Assembly (NCBI GenBank): GCA_017524665.1
Contig: JAFXVF010000012.1
Location: 35,939 to 99,938 of the forward strand
Reading direction: 5' to 3'
DNA: 64,000 nt
From: Clostridia bacterium
GTDB lineage: Bacteria > Bacillota > Clostridia > TANB77 > CAG-508
A program made the position numbers and the translations under genes. Numbering within the stretch: the stretch's first letter is position 1; each line of letters begins with the position of its first letter. Below the pieces are notes generated by a model. The model was not told the origin of the DNA and did no database searches. It worked only from the letters and a program-made list of their open reading frames with translations. Below are positions 43,513 through 52,994 of the stretch, in pieces.

Positions 43513-43995
43513 TTAGTTTGTTAGAGCTTCTATGCTTTCTTCTTCCTTTTTGTCTTGTAGTTCTTTTATTTCAGATAATTTATAGTATGTTTCGCCTTCT
43601 TTAGTTGTAAGTCCTTTTGAATAAATTATCTCTTCTGTTTCATAATTAACTAAGAAATATTCTCCTTCTTCTAATTGAATATCAGAAAGTCCTATTTCAT
43701 TTAAAATTTCTTGATTCCATTTATAGTACTTTTCAGCTTCGGTTGCATTAAATTTTTCGTCCATTTCTTCTTGTGTCATTTGAGTTCCTTTTAGTCCGTT
43801 ATTGTTATCTACATGGTATTTTTCAAATATAACTTTTGCTTTTGCCTGAACCTGTAACATTTGTGTTTTAATATCTTCTACATTTTCTTTTTTTAATTCT
43901 TCCTTAACTAGTCGTGAACCAAATATTACTATTGCAATTATTAATACTACTCCGATAATTAGCCAAATAATTGAAACTCCGTTTTTATTGTTCAT
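43513..43995 (-). CDS. Membrane-anchored paralogue of the adjacent pilin-like protein
   Basis: 160 residues: a hydrophobic N-terminal helix ([20 protein letters not shown]) and an exported acidic domain. The segment [20 protein letters not shown] and [11 protein letters not shown] is clearly related to the neighbouring protein (LATLGLSSILLSETEAYAVN, YKTLEVIYSVG), so the two are tandem duplicates; this one has lost the usual prepilin KGITL signal (it has KNGVSII). Function unknown; perhaps pseudopilin-derived. Confidence 0.65.
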   Translation of the reverse strand: MNNKNGVSIIWLIIGVVLIIAIVIFGSRLVKEELKKENVEDIKTQMLQVQAKAKVIFEKYHVDNNNGLKGTQMTQEEMDEKFNATEAEKYYKWNQEILNEIGLSDIQLEEGEYFLVNYETEEIIYSKGLTTKEGETYYKLSEIKELQDKKEEESIEALTN

Positions 43996-44011
43996 TCTTT
44001 CCCTCCTAACT

Positions 44012-44486
44012 TTATGTACCGCTTCGTATTTCTCCGTCCTAGTTCTGATAGTCTATGTAATATTTCTCCATCAGATTCTATACCTACAGAATAGATTACT
44101 TCAAGCGTTTTGTAATTAACCGCATAGGCTTCAGTTTCACTAAGTAATATTGAACTAAGCCCTAAAGTTGCTAAATCCGTTTGGCTTAATATATATAAAT
44201 ATCCTTGAGTTTTCTCTAACTGAGTCAATATGTTTTCAAATTTTGTTTTTTCACTTGATTGTGCATAAGGTGTGCCAACATAATATGAATTGCTACCATA
44301 AAAGTCTGCTTTATCGCTTATTATTCTTATTTGATTTTGTATTAAAACCATATTTGTTATAATCTTTTGGTTTTGTGTGGTTTTTATTATGTTGCTTGTT
44401 CCCATTGATGCTCCTAATAGTATAATCATTACCATAACAGTAATGCCAAGAGCTACAAGAGTTATACCTTTTTCAGTTTTCCACAT
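44012..44486 (-). CDS. Pilin-like protein (two 0-frame CGG codons near 3' end)
   Basis: N-terminal prepilin signal and helix (MWKTEKGITLVALGITVMVM) and an exported domain with LATLGLSSILLSETEAYAVN. In the 0 frame the protein has 164 residues and ends at 43992, overlapping the next start, and contains two CGG codons within six codons (44036-44034 and 44021-44019). With a +1 shift at the first CGG the product ends SELGGEIRSGT at 44012 (157 residues), the second CGG is out of frame, and the next gene's AGGAGG then lies in the gap between the two genes. I favour the shifted end; the 0-frame end cannot be excluded. Confidence 0.7.
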
Positions 44487-44655
44487 TGCTTCAATTCCTC
44501 CTTTGTTTTTTACATTATATCTTTTTTATGCGTTTTTTTCAATACAAAAATAAAATATAATTGTTACTCTTTTTTCACATTTTTTTCACATTACTATTGT
44601 ATTATAATGAAAGTTTAGGTTAATATATAATTAACAATTTTAGTGGAGGTATCAT

Positions 44656-45867
44656 ATGGAAGAAAATGAAAATTCATACAGAAAAGTAGTTATGGAATCT
44701 GATAAAAAGTCATCAGGTTTTGGCAAAAGTGTTTTAGTACCATTTGCAAGTGGAGTAATTGGAGCAACGTTAGTAGTAGGAACATGTTTTGGTGTCCCTT
44801 CTATTAGAGAAAAGCTTATGTCTAATCAAAAAACAGAACAAATTGTTTCTGCATCACCAAGCTCATCTGAAATAAGCTCTTCAAGTGCAAATTTAATATC
44901 ACTGTCTAATTATTCTGACACATCAATTGCTGTTGCAGCTAAAGTACAGCCATCTGTTGTTGGTATTAAAGTTGAATACAATGTAAGTAGTATATTTTAT
45001 AGGCAGTCTTCTACTGCATCAGCTTCAGGCTCTGGTGTAATAATTTCAGAAGATGGTTATATATTAACAAATAATCACATTGTAAATACTTCATCAAGTT
45101 CATCTTTTTATCAGCTTTCAGAAGCAACTAAAGTTATTGTTTATTTATATGGTGATGATACAGAATATGAAGCAGAAATAGTTGGAACAGATTCAGTTAC
45201 AGATTTAGCAGTTATTAAAATTGATAAAACTGGCTTAACTCCTGCAACTTTAGGAAATTCAGATGCAGTAAAAGTTGGAGAATATACTATGGCTGTAGGA
45301 AATCCTCTTGGGATGCAAAACAGTGTTACATGTGGTATTGTAAGTGCAGTTAACCGTGAAGTTGAAGATGAGGACGGGAAAAAATATATACTTATCCAAA
45401 CAGATGCTGCAATTAACTCTGGTAACAGTGGTGGTGCTCTTGCCAATAGTAAAGGTGAAGTTATTGGAATTAATACTTTGAAATTATATGGCACAGGTGT
45501 TGAAGGTCTAGGATTTGCTATTCCTATTAATAGTACTATAGATATTGCAAATCAGCTTATTCAATATAATAAAGTAAAAAGGCCATATATTGGAATTACT
45601 GGAATAGATTTAGATGAAGATACTGCAAAAAAATATAATTATCCGGTTGGAGTCTATGTTCGTTCTGTAGAAGATTTCTCAGCTGCTCAAAAAGCTGAAA
45701 TTAAAGTTGGAGACGTAATCGTCGCAGTCAATGGAAAAGAAGTAAAAACGATGGATGAAATAAATGAGATAAAAAATACATTCCAAATCGGTGATGAAAT
45801 TACTCTTAAAGTAGTTCGTGAAGGCAAAGAAATGGAATTTAAGATTACTCTTACAGAGCAACCATAA
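44656..45867 (+). CDS. HtrA/DegP-type serine protease with PDZ domain
   Basis: 403 residues: cytoplasmic tail, one transmembrane anchor (about 27-46), Ser-rich linker, trypsin-like domain with the His (GYILTNNHIVN), Asp (DLAVIKID) and Ser (NSGNSGGALAN) of the triad, and a C-terminal PDZ domain (GVYVRSVEDFSAAQKAEIKV, GDVIVAVNGKEV). Envelope quality-control protease facing outside the membrane. TGGAGG precedes the ATG. A TATAAT lies at 44602-44607 after two copies of TTTTTTCACA, but its -35 is poor. Confidence 0.95.
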   Translation: MEENENSYRKVVMESDKKSSGFGKSVLVPFASGVIGATLVVGTCFGVPSIREKLMSNQKTEQIVSASPSSSEISSSSANLISLSNYSDTSIAVAAKVQPSVVGIKVEYNVSSIFYRQSSTASASGSGVIISEDGYILTNNHIVNTSSSSSFYQLSEATKVIVYLYGDDTEYEAEIVGTDSVTDLAVIKIDKTGLTPATLGNSDAVKVGEYTMAVGNPLGMQNSVTCGIVSAVNREVEDEDGKKYILIQTDAAINSGNSGGALANSKGEVIGINTLKLYGTGVEGLGFAIPINSTIDIANQLIQYNKVKRPYIGITGIDLDEDTAKKYNYPVGVYVRSVEDFSAAQKAEIKVGDVIVAVNGKEVKTMDEINEIKNTFQIGDEITLKVVREGKEMEFKITLTEQP

Positions 45868-45995
45868 AAAATATATGCAAAATTATTACACTAAGTTCAC
45901 ACAATGTTCATAATCCATAATTATAATAATTTATAGAATCAATACTAAAGCAATATTGATTTTAAATTTAAAAACATCCCCTTTTGTTTTTTTAA

Positions 45996-46027
45996 AATAA
46001 CCGCTTCTATAAAAAGAAGCGGCTATT
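45996..46027. terminator. Bidirectional terminator htrA / DUF3298-type gene
   Basis: ATAACCGCTTCT and AGAAGCGGCTAT pair with one mismatch, flanked by A and T runs on both sides. Confidence 0.85.
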
Positions 46028-46030
46028 TTT

Positions 46031-46882
46031 TTAAAATATAATCATATCCATTTCACTTGTAAAATTGTTATTTCCATATGCATATATTATATACAAATAG
46101 TCATTTTCATCCATAAAGAATGTATCTGTGTTTTCTGGTAAATAAATCTTACTATTTTTATCTCTAACATATACCTCAAATCCAGCTTTTGCAAAAGCTT
46201 CATTGTTCGTTATTACTTTTTCAATTTCATCAGTTACTTTATTATACACATCGTTTTTATTTAAATTTTTCTTGATTAAAAATGTTCCTAAAGTTACTTC
46301 TTGATCTGTAGCTATATTGTAATTATATGTTTTAATAATAACTCTTTGTGAATAGTCTAGTTCTTTCAAAGTTGCTTTAATTACAATTGATAAAATATCG
46401 TCTTTCAAATATGCAACATAGTCTAAGTTATATATACTTAACGCATCCTTAGAAAGAATTACAGTATTTACTTTGCTACCAAATATGTTATCAATTTCTT
46501 TGTTTATTTTCTTTGCTACTTCACTGTCTATATTAATAGCAGGTATGTTTACATTAATATCATATTTATTTTCACTGTATAAATCTATTTCATATGCTGT
46601 ATATACAATGTCTTTTGTTTCATCACTCTTATTAACCTCTACTTGCTCTCCAAGAGGCATTTTTACAGTATTATTGAATATAGAATTAAATTTCACCTTT
46701 AGTTCTTCATATTCACTTTCCTGATGTTCTTCTGTTTGGCTTGTTTCAGACCAATTTATACGTTTATCATTTGAACTAAAAAATTGGAAATATATTGAAA
46801 CACCTATTATAATTACACATGCAATTGCAATTATGGTATATAGTATTAATCTTTTATTTGTTATACTATTCATTATAGACAT
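46031..46882 (-). CDS. Membrane-anchored DUF3298/RsiV-type protein
   Basis: 283 residues with an N-terminal membrane anchor (RLILYTIIAIACVIIIGVSI) and an exported domain. YEIDLYSENKYDINVNIPAI and the terminal FFMDENDYLYIIYAYGNN resemble the DUF3298 fold of RsiV and related secreted proteins, but I see no anti-sigma motif, and no sigma gene is adjacent. Divergent from clpE with overlapping promoter regions. Confidence 0.6.
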   Translation of the reverse strand: MSIMNSITNKRLILYTIIAIACVIIIGVSIYFQFFSSNDKRINWSETSQTEEHQESEYEELKVKFNSIFNNTVKMPLGEQVEVNKSDETKDIVYTAYEIDLYSENKYDINVNIPAINIDSEVAKKINKEIDNIFGSKVNTVILSKDALSIYNLDYVAYLKDDILSIVIKATLKELDYSQRVIIKTYNYNIATDQEVTLGTFLIKKNLNKNDVYNKVTDEIEKVITNNEAFAKAGFEVYVRDKNSKIYLPENTDTFFMDENDYLYIIYAYGNNNFTSEMDMIIF

Positions 46883-46911
46883 ATTATTTCTCCTTTTTCT
46901 AATATATTTTT

Positions 46912-46940
46912 AGTATAGCATTATGCAAATGGTTTTTCAA
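46912..46940 (-). promoter_or_regulatory. Promoter of the DUF3298-type gene
   Basis: TTGAAA (46940-46935), 17-bp spacer, TATACT (46917-46912). Confidence 0.75.
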
Positions 46941-46949
46941 GTCTTTTCC

Positions 46950-46978
46950 TTGACTATTAATATAAATTAGAGTATGAT
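46950..46978 (+). promoter_or_regulatory. Promoter of the clpE-like gene
   Basis: TTGACT (46950-46955), 17-bp spacer, TATGAT (46973-46978). I see no clear CtsR operator. Confidence 0.7.
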
Positions 46979-47019
46979 TAAATAGATAGTTTATATTAAA
47001 AAAGGAGATTATAAATAAA

Positions 47020-49320
47020 ATGTTGTGTTCAAATTGCAACAAAAATACTGCTGTAATTTTTATAAATAAAGTAACTGATAATGAGTCTTCTTTAGAAGGC
47101 TTATGCTATAACTGTGCCAAAGAAAGAGGCATTAATCCATTAGAAGTACTTGCAAAACAAGCAAATCTTTCTAATGACAATTTAGAAGATATGTCAAAAC
47201 AGTTTGAAGATATTTTTAATGATATTTCTCAAAATCTATCTGATGATGATGTAAATCAAATTAATTCTATGAACAATGGGAATGTTCCTATAGGGTCAAT
47301 TTTATCTAGTATGTTTGGTGTGCCTAGTGAAAAAGGTCCATCAAGTGACAGTACAAGTGAAGGCCAAGATTCAAAGAAAAAAACTAAAACTGAGAAGCCT
47401 CCAAAAATGAAGAAGAAAAGTTTTTTAGATACTTTTGGCACAAATCTTACTCAAAAAGCTAGAGAAAACAAGTTAGATGCAATCATTGGCAGAGAACGCG
47501 AAATTCAAAGAATGATTCAAATATTAAATAGACGTTCTAAAAATAACCCATGTTTAATTGGTGAGCCTGGTGTTGGTAAAACAGCCATAGCCCAAGGTTT
47601 AGCAATAAAGATAGCAGAACAAAATGTACCTGCAAAGCTTTTAAATAAAGAAGTATATTTATTAGATATGACATCTCTTGTGGCAGGCACACAATTTCGT
47701 GGTCAATTTGAAAGCCGAATGAAAGGTATAATTGATGAGTGCAAAATCTTTGGAAATATAATTCTTGTAATAGACGAAATTCATAATATTATTGGGGCTG
47801 GCGATAGTGAGGGTTCTATGAATGCTGCAAATATTTTAAAGCCTGCTCTTTCAAATGGTGATGTTCAATTAATTGGAACTACTACTCTAAAAGAGTATAG
47901 AAAATATATCGAAAAAGACTCAGCACTTGAACGTAGATTTCAACCTTTAATTGTTGAAGAACCTAGTATAGAAGACACCATTGACATTTTAAAAGGTATT
48001 AAAAAATATTATGAGGACTTCCATAAGGTAAAAATATCAAATGACATAATTGAAAAAACGGTTCGCATGTCTGAAAAATACATCCACGACCGTTTCTTGC
48101 CTGATAAAGCTATAGATATTCTCGATGAAGCATGTTCTAGAATAAACTTGAATAACAAAGAATTATATAAGCTAGAATTGCTAAAAAATGAGTTAGCAAA
48201 CATTCAAGCTGAAAAAGACGAAGCAGTTTCTACTGATTCAATTGAAGATTATCAAAAAGCAGCTAACCTTAAAACTCAAGAATGTAATTTGATTCAAGAA
48301 ATTGAAGAGTTAAATAAAAAAATGACTGTAAAAAGCCTTACTGTCCAGGACATTGCAATGGTAATTGAAAGTGCAACAAAAATACCTGTAAAGAAGATTA
48401 CAGAAGCAGAAACTCAAAAGCTACTTAATCTTGAAGAGAATTTACACAAACGTATTATAGGTCAAAACCATGCTGTTGAAGCAGTTGCAAGAACTATTCG
48501 TAGAAATCGTGCTGGGCTACAAAGTTCAAAAAGGCCACCATCTTTCATATTTGTTGGTCCTACAGGTGTAGGCAAAACCGAACTTGCTAAAACTCTTGCT
48601 TTCGAAATGTTTGGAAATGAAGACTCTATAATTAGAATAGATATGTCTGAATATATGGAAAGTCATTCAACTTCTAAGCTTATTGGTTCGCCTCCTGGAT
48701 ATGTTGGTTATGATGATGCTGGCCAACTTACAGAAAAGGTAAAAAGAAAACCATATTCAATAATTCTACTTGATGAAATTGAAAAAGCTCATCCTGATGT
48801 ATTTAATATGCTTCTTCAAGTATTAGATGATGGTAAATTAACCGATGCACAAGGAAACACAGTAAGCTTTCAAAATACTATTATCATAATGACATCAAAT
48901 GCAGGCTCAAATTTAAATCATAATTCAATCGGTTTTGGCAAGCAAACTGTTGACAAATCTAAAATAGAAGACTCTTTAAAGGACATTTTTAGGCCTGAGT
49001 TTTTAAACCGTGTTGATGAAATAATTGTGTTTGATTCTTTGACAGAAGAACAATTATTAGATATAATAAACCTACTTTTGAAAGAAACTGAAAAAGCTCT
49101 TTTAGATAAAGATATCAATTTGTATGTATCAAATGAAGCAAAACAGTTTATTTTAAAGGAAGGCACTGATTTAAAATATGGTGCTAGACCTCTTAGAAGA
49201 ACTATTCAAAAATATATTGAAGATGAAATCTCAGAGATGATATTAAAATCTCAAGTAGGAAGCGGAAATACTATAAACGTTGAATTTGAAGATAATCATT
49301 TAACATTTCATGTTTTATAA
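47020..49320 (+). CDS. clpE: ClpE-type AAA+ unfoldase with N-terminal zinc finger
   Basis: 766 residues. N-terminal zinc finger (CSNCNKN then CYNCAKERG), which distinguishes ClpE from ClpC; a Ser-rich linker; first AAA+ module (GEPGVGKTAIAQGLA, ILVIDEIHNIIGAG); a UVR-like coiled-coil insert; second AAA+ module (VGPTGVGKTELAKTLAFEMF, LLDEIEKAHPDVFN) and the D2 small domain. Works with ClpP in protein quality control and heat stress. Full length and uninterrupted. Confidence 0.92.
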   Translation: MLCSNCNKNTAVIFINKVTDNESSLEGLCYNCAKERGINPLEVLAKQANLSNDNLEDMSKQFEDIFNDISQNLSDDDVNQINSMNNGNVPIGSILSSMFGVPSEKGPSSDSTSEGQDSKKKTKTEKPPKMKKKSFLDTFGTNLTQKARENKLDAIIGREREIQRMIQILNRRSKNNPCLIGEPGVGKTAIAQGLAIKIAEQNVPAKLLNKEVYLLDMTSLVAGTQFRGQFESRMKGIIDECKIFGNIILVIDEIHNIIGAGDSEGSMNAANILKPALSNGDVQLIGTTTLKEYRKYIEKDSALERRFQPLIVEEPSIEDTIDILKGIKKYYEDFHKVKISNDIIEKTVRMSEKYIHDRFLPDKAIDILDEACSRINLNNKELYKLELLKNELANIQAEKDEAVSTDSIEDYQKAANLKTQECNLIQEIEELNKKMTVKSLTVQDIAMVIESATKIPVKKITEAETQKLLNLEENLHKRIIGQNHAVEAVARTIRRNRAGLQSSKRPPSFIFVGPTGVGKTELAKTLAFEMFGNEDSIIRIDMSEYMESHSTSKLIGSPPGYVGYDDAGQLTEKVKRKPYSIILLDEIEKAHPDVFNMLLQVLDDGKLTDAQGNTVSFQNTIIIMTSNAGSNLNHNSIGFGKQTVDKSKIEDSLKDIFRPEFLNRVDEIIVFDSLTEEQLLDIINLLLKETEKALLDKDINLYVSNEAKQFILKEGTDLKYGARPLRRTIQKYIEDEISEMILKSQVGSGNTINVEFEDNHLTFHVL

Positions 49321-49335
49321 TCATGGAGGTTTTAT

Positions 49336-49896
49336 ATGTTAAAGCATGTACCAAATATATTAACTATTATTCGTTTTTTATTAGTTCCATTTATTGTTAG
49401 TTTTGCATTGCAGGATAATTATATAGTAGCTGCAATATTTCTAGTAATATCAGGAATTACAGACGTAGCAGATGGATATATAGCAAGAAAATTTAATTTT
49501 GTAACAGACTTTGGAAAATTAATGGACCCACTTGCAGATAAATGTACACAGGTTGCAACATTGATTGTTCTTGTTGTACAAGGAATTATTCCATTATGGA
49601 TTTTAATAGTTGTATTAATAAAAGAATTTTTGCTTGTAGTTGGAGCTTCATTCCTATATGGTAAAGATTTAGTAGTTTCTAGTAAATGGTATGGAAAAAT
49701 TTCAACAGTGTTATTCTATGTAGCAATATTTATGTCTATGATATTTAGACAATTTAACTTACCATACACATTTGATTCATATGTATATTACTTAGCAGTT
49801 GGATTTACATTATTTTCTCTTATAATGTATTTTAAAGCATTTTTTGTAAAAGACTATTTAAAAAAAGGAACTAGCCCAAGTAAAGAAACAGATTAA
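49336..49896 (+). CDS. pgsA: CDP-diacylglycerol-glycerol-3-phosphate phosphatidyltransferase
   Basis: 186 residues, multi-pass membrane enzyme with the CDP-alcohol motif DGxxAR(x8)GxxxDxxxD visible in DGYIARKFNFVTDFGKLMDP and the Asp after LA. It makes phosphatidylglycerol phosphate for anionic phospholipids. TGGAGG lies upstream; the gene follows clpE by 15 bases. Confidence 0.95.
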   Translation: MLKHVPNILTIIRFLLVPFIVSFALQDNYIVAAIFLVISGITDVADGYIARKFNFVTDFGKLMDPLADKCTQVATLIVLVVQGIIPLWILIVVLIKEFLLVVGASFLYGKDLVVSSKWYGKISTVLFYVAIFMSMIFRQFNLPYTFDSYVYYLAVGFTLFSLIMYFKAFFVKDYLKKGTSPSKETD

Positions 49897-49900
49897 TTTT

Positions 49901-49938
49901 AAAAAAAGACACATCTAAAAAAGATGTGTCTTTTTTTT
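49901..49938. terminator. Bidirectional terminator pgsA / BofC-like gene
   Basis: GACACATCT and AGATGTGTC with flanking A7/T8 extend to a 16-bp stem around a short A loop. Confidence 0.9.
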
Positions 49939-50530
49939 ACTCGTAATCTTCTAAATACCTGTTTAGTTCTTCGTGTCCATCTATTCGAATTCCTTCTTTT
50001 AATTTTTTTTGGTCTTCTTCTGGTAAATACTTTATAATTATTCCTGTCCTTTCTAGTACATTCTCTTCCCCATTTTCTTTAATAGTATAAATTGCAACTT
50101 GGCCTTCTTCATTTTTTAAAACATAGTGTTCATCACACATACCTTCTTCTGTTTTACTTAGCACTACTTCATTATTTGAAAAGCTTTCTATCGTCCAGTC
50201 GCTATATATTTTTTCTAGCTCCTCTTTTGTATTATTTACTGTAATTTGAGGAGCTGTATCATACTTTTTTATTGTATGTCCACATTTTTTATATGATAAT
50301 TTATATATAAAAGTTGCATTCGGAGACACTTTCTTTTCGGTCCAATTTGTTTGAATTAGTTCTTCTCCTTCTTTTGTACATTCATCCGTAACCTTTTGGT
50401 TTGAAACCTCGGTAATGCTCTTTATATTTATGTTAGAAATTTCATTTATTTTATAAATATAATTTCCTATTCCAATGCAAACTATAAAAATTAAAACTAG
50501 CATTATGCCAATTGCTTTTTTATATTTCAT
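49937..50530 (-). CDS. BofC C-terminal-domain-like protein
   Basis: 197 residues with an N-terminal membrane anchor (IGIMLVLIFIVCIGIGNYIY) and an exported domain. The end, GIIIKYLPEEDQKKLKEGIR and later EELNRYLEDYE, is the pattern of BofC_C domain proteins of Clostridia. In Bacillus BofC tunes the SpoIVB-sigma-K checkpoint; whether this protein does so is unknown. Convergent with pgsA. Confidence 0.7.
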   Translation of the reverse strand: MKYKKAIGIMLVLIFIVCIGIGNYIYKINEISNINIKSITEVSNQKVTDECTKEGEELIQTNWTEKKVSPNATFIYKLSYKKCGHTIKKYDTAPQITVNNTKEELEKIYSDWTIESFSNNEVVLSKTEEGMCDEHYVLKNEEGQVAIYTIKENGEENVLERTGIIIKYLPEEDQKKLKEGIRIDGHEELNRYLEDYE

Positions 50531-50582
50531 AATTATCTCCTTTTTATTTTATTGTTCTCTATAAAAAGGAAAAATATACATT

Positions 50583-52946
50583 CTATAATTGCGTTCTAAT
50601 TTTTATGTAGCCTTTGTTATTGACCTTGATTGTAATCTCTCCCACTTGATCTGTTCTATATATCTTTGTATTTAAGTTTTCAAGTCTCTTTATTGTTTCT
50701 TCGTTTGGGTGTCCAAAATTGTTTTTCTTTCCAACACCAATTAAAGCAATTTGAGGTTTTACAGCATTTAAAAAAGCTTGTGTAGATGATGTTTTTGCAC
50801 CATGGTGTCCAATTTTTAAAATATTAGCTTTTATTTCTTGTGCATTATATTTTTTTAATAATTCCGCTTCCTCTTCTTTTTCTGCATCTCCAGTAAATAA
50901 AATTGAAAAATTATAATAATTTATACGTGCTATCACAGATGTATTATTTAAATTGTCAGTACCCTGCCCAATATAGAGTATTTCTAAATTAGTTTCGGTA
51001 TCTAAGTTTATTTTTTGTTCTTGTTTTATATATTCAATTTTTATGTTTTTTTCTTTTGCGACTTTTATAAATTCGCAAAACTCTTTTGTTGGCGTGTCCT
51101 GCTTGGCAATTAAAATTGTGCCTATTTTTAACGTGTTCATTACTGAAATAAATCCATTACAATGATCTGCATGAAAATGTGAAATCAATATATAATCTAA
51201 TTTAGTTATTCCTCTTGCAAGTAAATATGGCACTACTACTTGCTTCCCTACATCATATTCTTCTAAGTTCTCTGTTCCTCCACTATCTATCATAATTGTT
51301 TTATTATGTGTTGTTTTAATAAGTGTGCAATCTCCCTGTCCAACATCTACAAAATAAATGCAAAAATCACTAGGCGAAGTATATACTATTGTTGTTACAA
51401 GCACGATACAGCAAGCAAATGTTATTAGTTTTTTATAATTATTTTTTATGATTTTAATAAATTTTTCAAAATTTATCGGGATATTTCTTTTAAAACATAC
51501 GAGCACTGAAGCGGCAAAAATATAGTAGATAATTAAAAATATATAGTTAGGTCTAGCAATATTTATTTGTGATATTGGTAAATCTGATGATATTTTTGCA
51601 ATTCCTGTAAAGGCAGATATACACGCATTAAGTATGCCTTTTATTAATATGCAACCTGGCCTAAAGATATAAGATAAAATAAGAAAGGTATAACCTGAAT
51701 AAAGTATTATTTCAAATAATGGAGCAGCTATTAAATTAGTCACCAAAACGATGAGGGAAAACGTATTATAAAAATATGCAATAATTGGCATTAGCATAAT
51801 TTGCGCAGATGCAGTGGTAACTAGTGTTTTGTAGCAATATTGTTTAACTTTTAATATCAATGTATGCCCTTTTTCTTTTGTGTATATTGTTTTGTTTTTC
51901 TTTTTTAAAATGCATGCAAACGATATTATTCCAATCGTTCCAGCATATGATAGCAAAAAGCCCAAGTCGTGGATGATAAATGGATTATATAGAAATAAAA
52001 AAATAAAAGAAATTGATATTGCATTTATAGAATCTGATTTTTTAAAAAAGAGCTTGCCAGTTAGTGCAATTATAGCCATAATACAGGCTCTTAGAGTTGA
52101 TGCTGAAAATCCAATTATACATATAAGCATAAATACAGTTAAAATTGAAATCTTCAGTCGTTTATTTCTCCCAAGAAATTCAGTAATTTTATTTATTCCC
52201 ATTACTAAAAAAGAAATGTGAGCTCCAGATATGCAAAGAATGTGTATTAGATTGCTCTTCCTAAATTCTTCTATTGTATTATTAGCTAGTTCGCTCTTTT
52301 CTCCTTCTAATACCGCTATCAATATTTTTGCATTCTCTTCAGGTATATATTTTCTTATATTTTTTTTGATACTTTCTCTTGCGTAATATCCAAATTTATC
52401 TATCGTAAGTCTGGTTTTAGCAACAATTTCTATATCCTCTTTATTTGCGTAAATCTTGCCAAATATTTTTTTTGATTTAAAATAGTTTTCCTCGCTAAAA
52501 CCTCCATAGTTTCTCGCAGGTTCTGATAATTCAATCGTTCCTTTTGTTATATTTATCTTATCTCCATATTCTAATCTTTTAGTTTTTTCATTTTTCTTTA
52601 CATATAGTTTAAATGTGACATTTCCAAGATTTTGTAAGTTATCTATTTCAACTGTATAACAATATGTATACTTCTTTTCTTCTGCACTACTTTTAATTGT
52701 ACCTGTTAGTTTTTCAAACTCTCCTGGTAAAACTTTATTATATTGCCTATTTGTGTATCTTATATATCCAAATGATAAAATAGCTGAAAACATAAATATA
52801 ATAACTATATTAGCCTTGCAGAAAAGTTTTATGTATCTTCGTATTTTCTTGTTTAAAAATAGAATAAATAAAATTAGCAAAAAAATAGGAATTGTACTTA
52901 AGTACAATTCCCCTATAATTCCAAATATTATTCCGAAATGTAGCAA
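50583..52946 (-). CDS. comEC: ComEC/Rec2 DNA-uptake channel and nuclease
   Basis: 787 residues: N-terminal DUF4131/OB-like part, the competence membrane domain with many helices (LIHILCISGAHISFLVMGIN, STLRACIMAIIAL), and a C-terminal metallo-beta-lactamase domain (VDVGQGDCTLIKT, DSGGTENLEEY, LISHFHADHCNGF). Forms the membrane channel for single-stranded DNA in transformation. The type IV pilus genes in the same window could supply the uptake pilus. Confidence 0.95.
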   Translation of the reverse strand: MLHFGIIFGIIGELYLSTIPIFLLILFILFLNKKIRRYIKLFCKANIVIIFMFSAILSFGYIRYTNRQYNKVLPGEFEKLTGTIKSSAEEKKYTYCYTVEIDNLQNLGNVTFKLYVKKNEKTKRLEYGDKINITKGTIELSEPARNYGGFSEENYFKSKKIFGKIYANKEDIEIVAKTRLTIDKFGYYARESIKKNIRKYIPEENAKILIAVLEGEKSELANNTIEEFRKSNLIHILCISGAHISFLVMGINKITEFLGRNKRLKISILTVFMLICIIGFSASTLRACIMAIIALTGKLFFKKSDSINAISISFIFLFLYNPFIIHDLGFLLSYAGTIGIISFACILKKKNKTIYTKEKGHTLILKVKQYCYKTLVTTASAQIMLMPIIAYFYNTFSLIVLVTNLIAAPLFEIILYSGYTFLILSYIFRPGCILIKGILNACISAFTGIAKISSDLPISQINIARPNYIFLIIYYIFAASVLVCFKRNIPINFEKFIKIIKNNYKKLITFACCIVLVTTIVYTSPSDFCIYFVDVGQGDCTLIKTTHNKTIMIDSGGTENLEEYDVGKQVVVPYLLARGITKLDYILISHFHADHCNGFISVMNTLKIGTILIAKQDTPTKEFCEFIKVAKEKNIKIEYIKQEQKINLDTETNLEILYIGQGTDNLNNTSVIARINYYNFSILFTGDAEKEEEAELLKKYNAQEIKANILKIGHHGAKTSSTQAFLNAVKPQIALIGVGKKNNFGHPNEETIKRLENLNTKIYRTDQVGEITIKVNNKGYIKIRTQL

Positions 52947-52994
52947 TTAGAATAGGTCTATTCATGGCCCCTCCATAATCGCCCCCATATTTAG

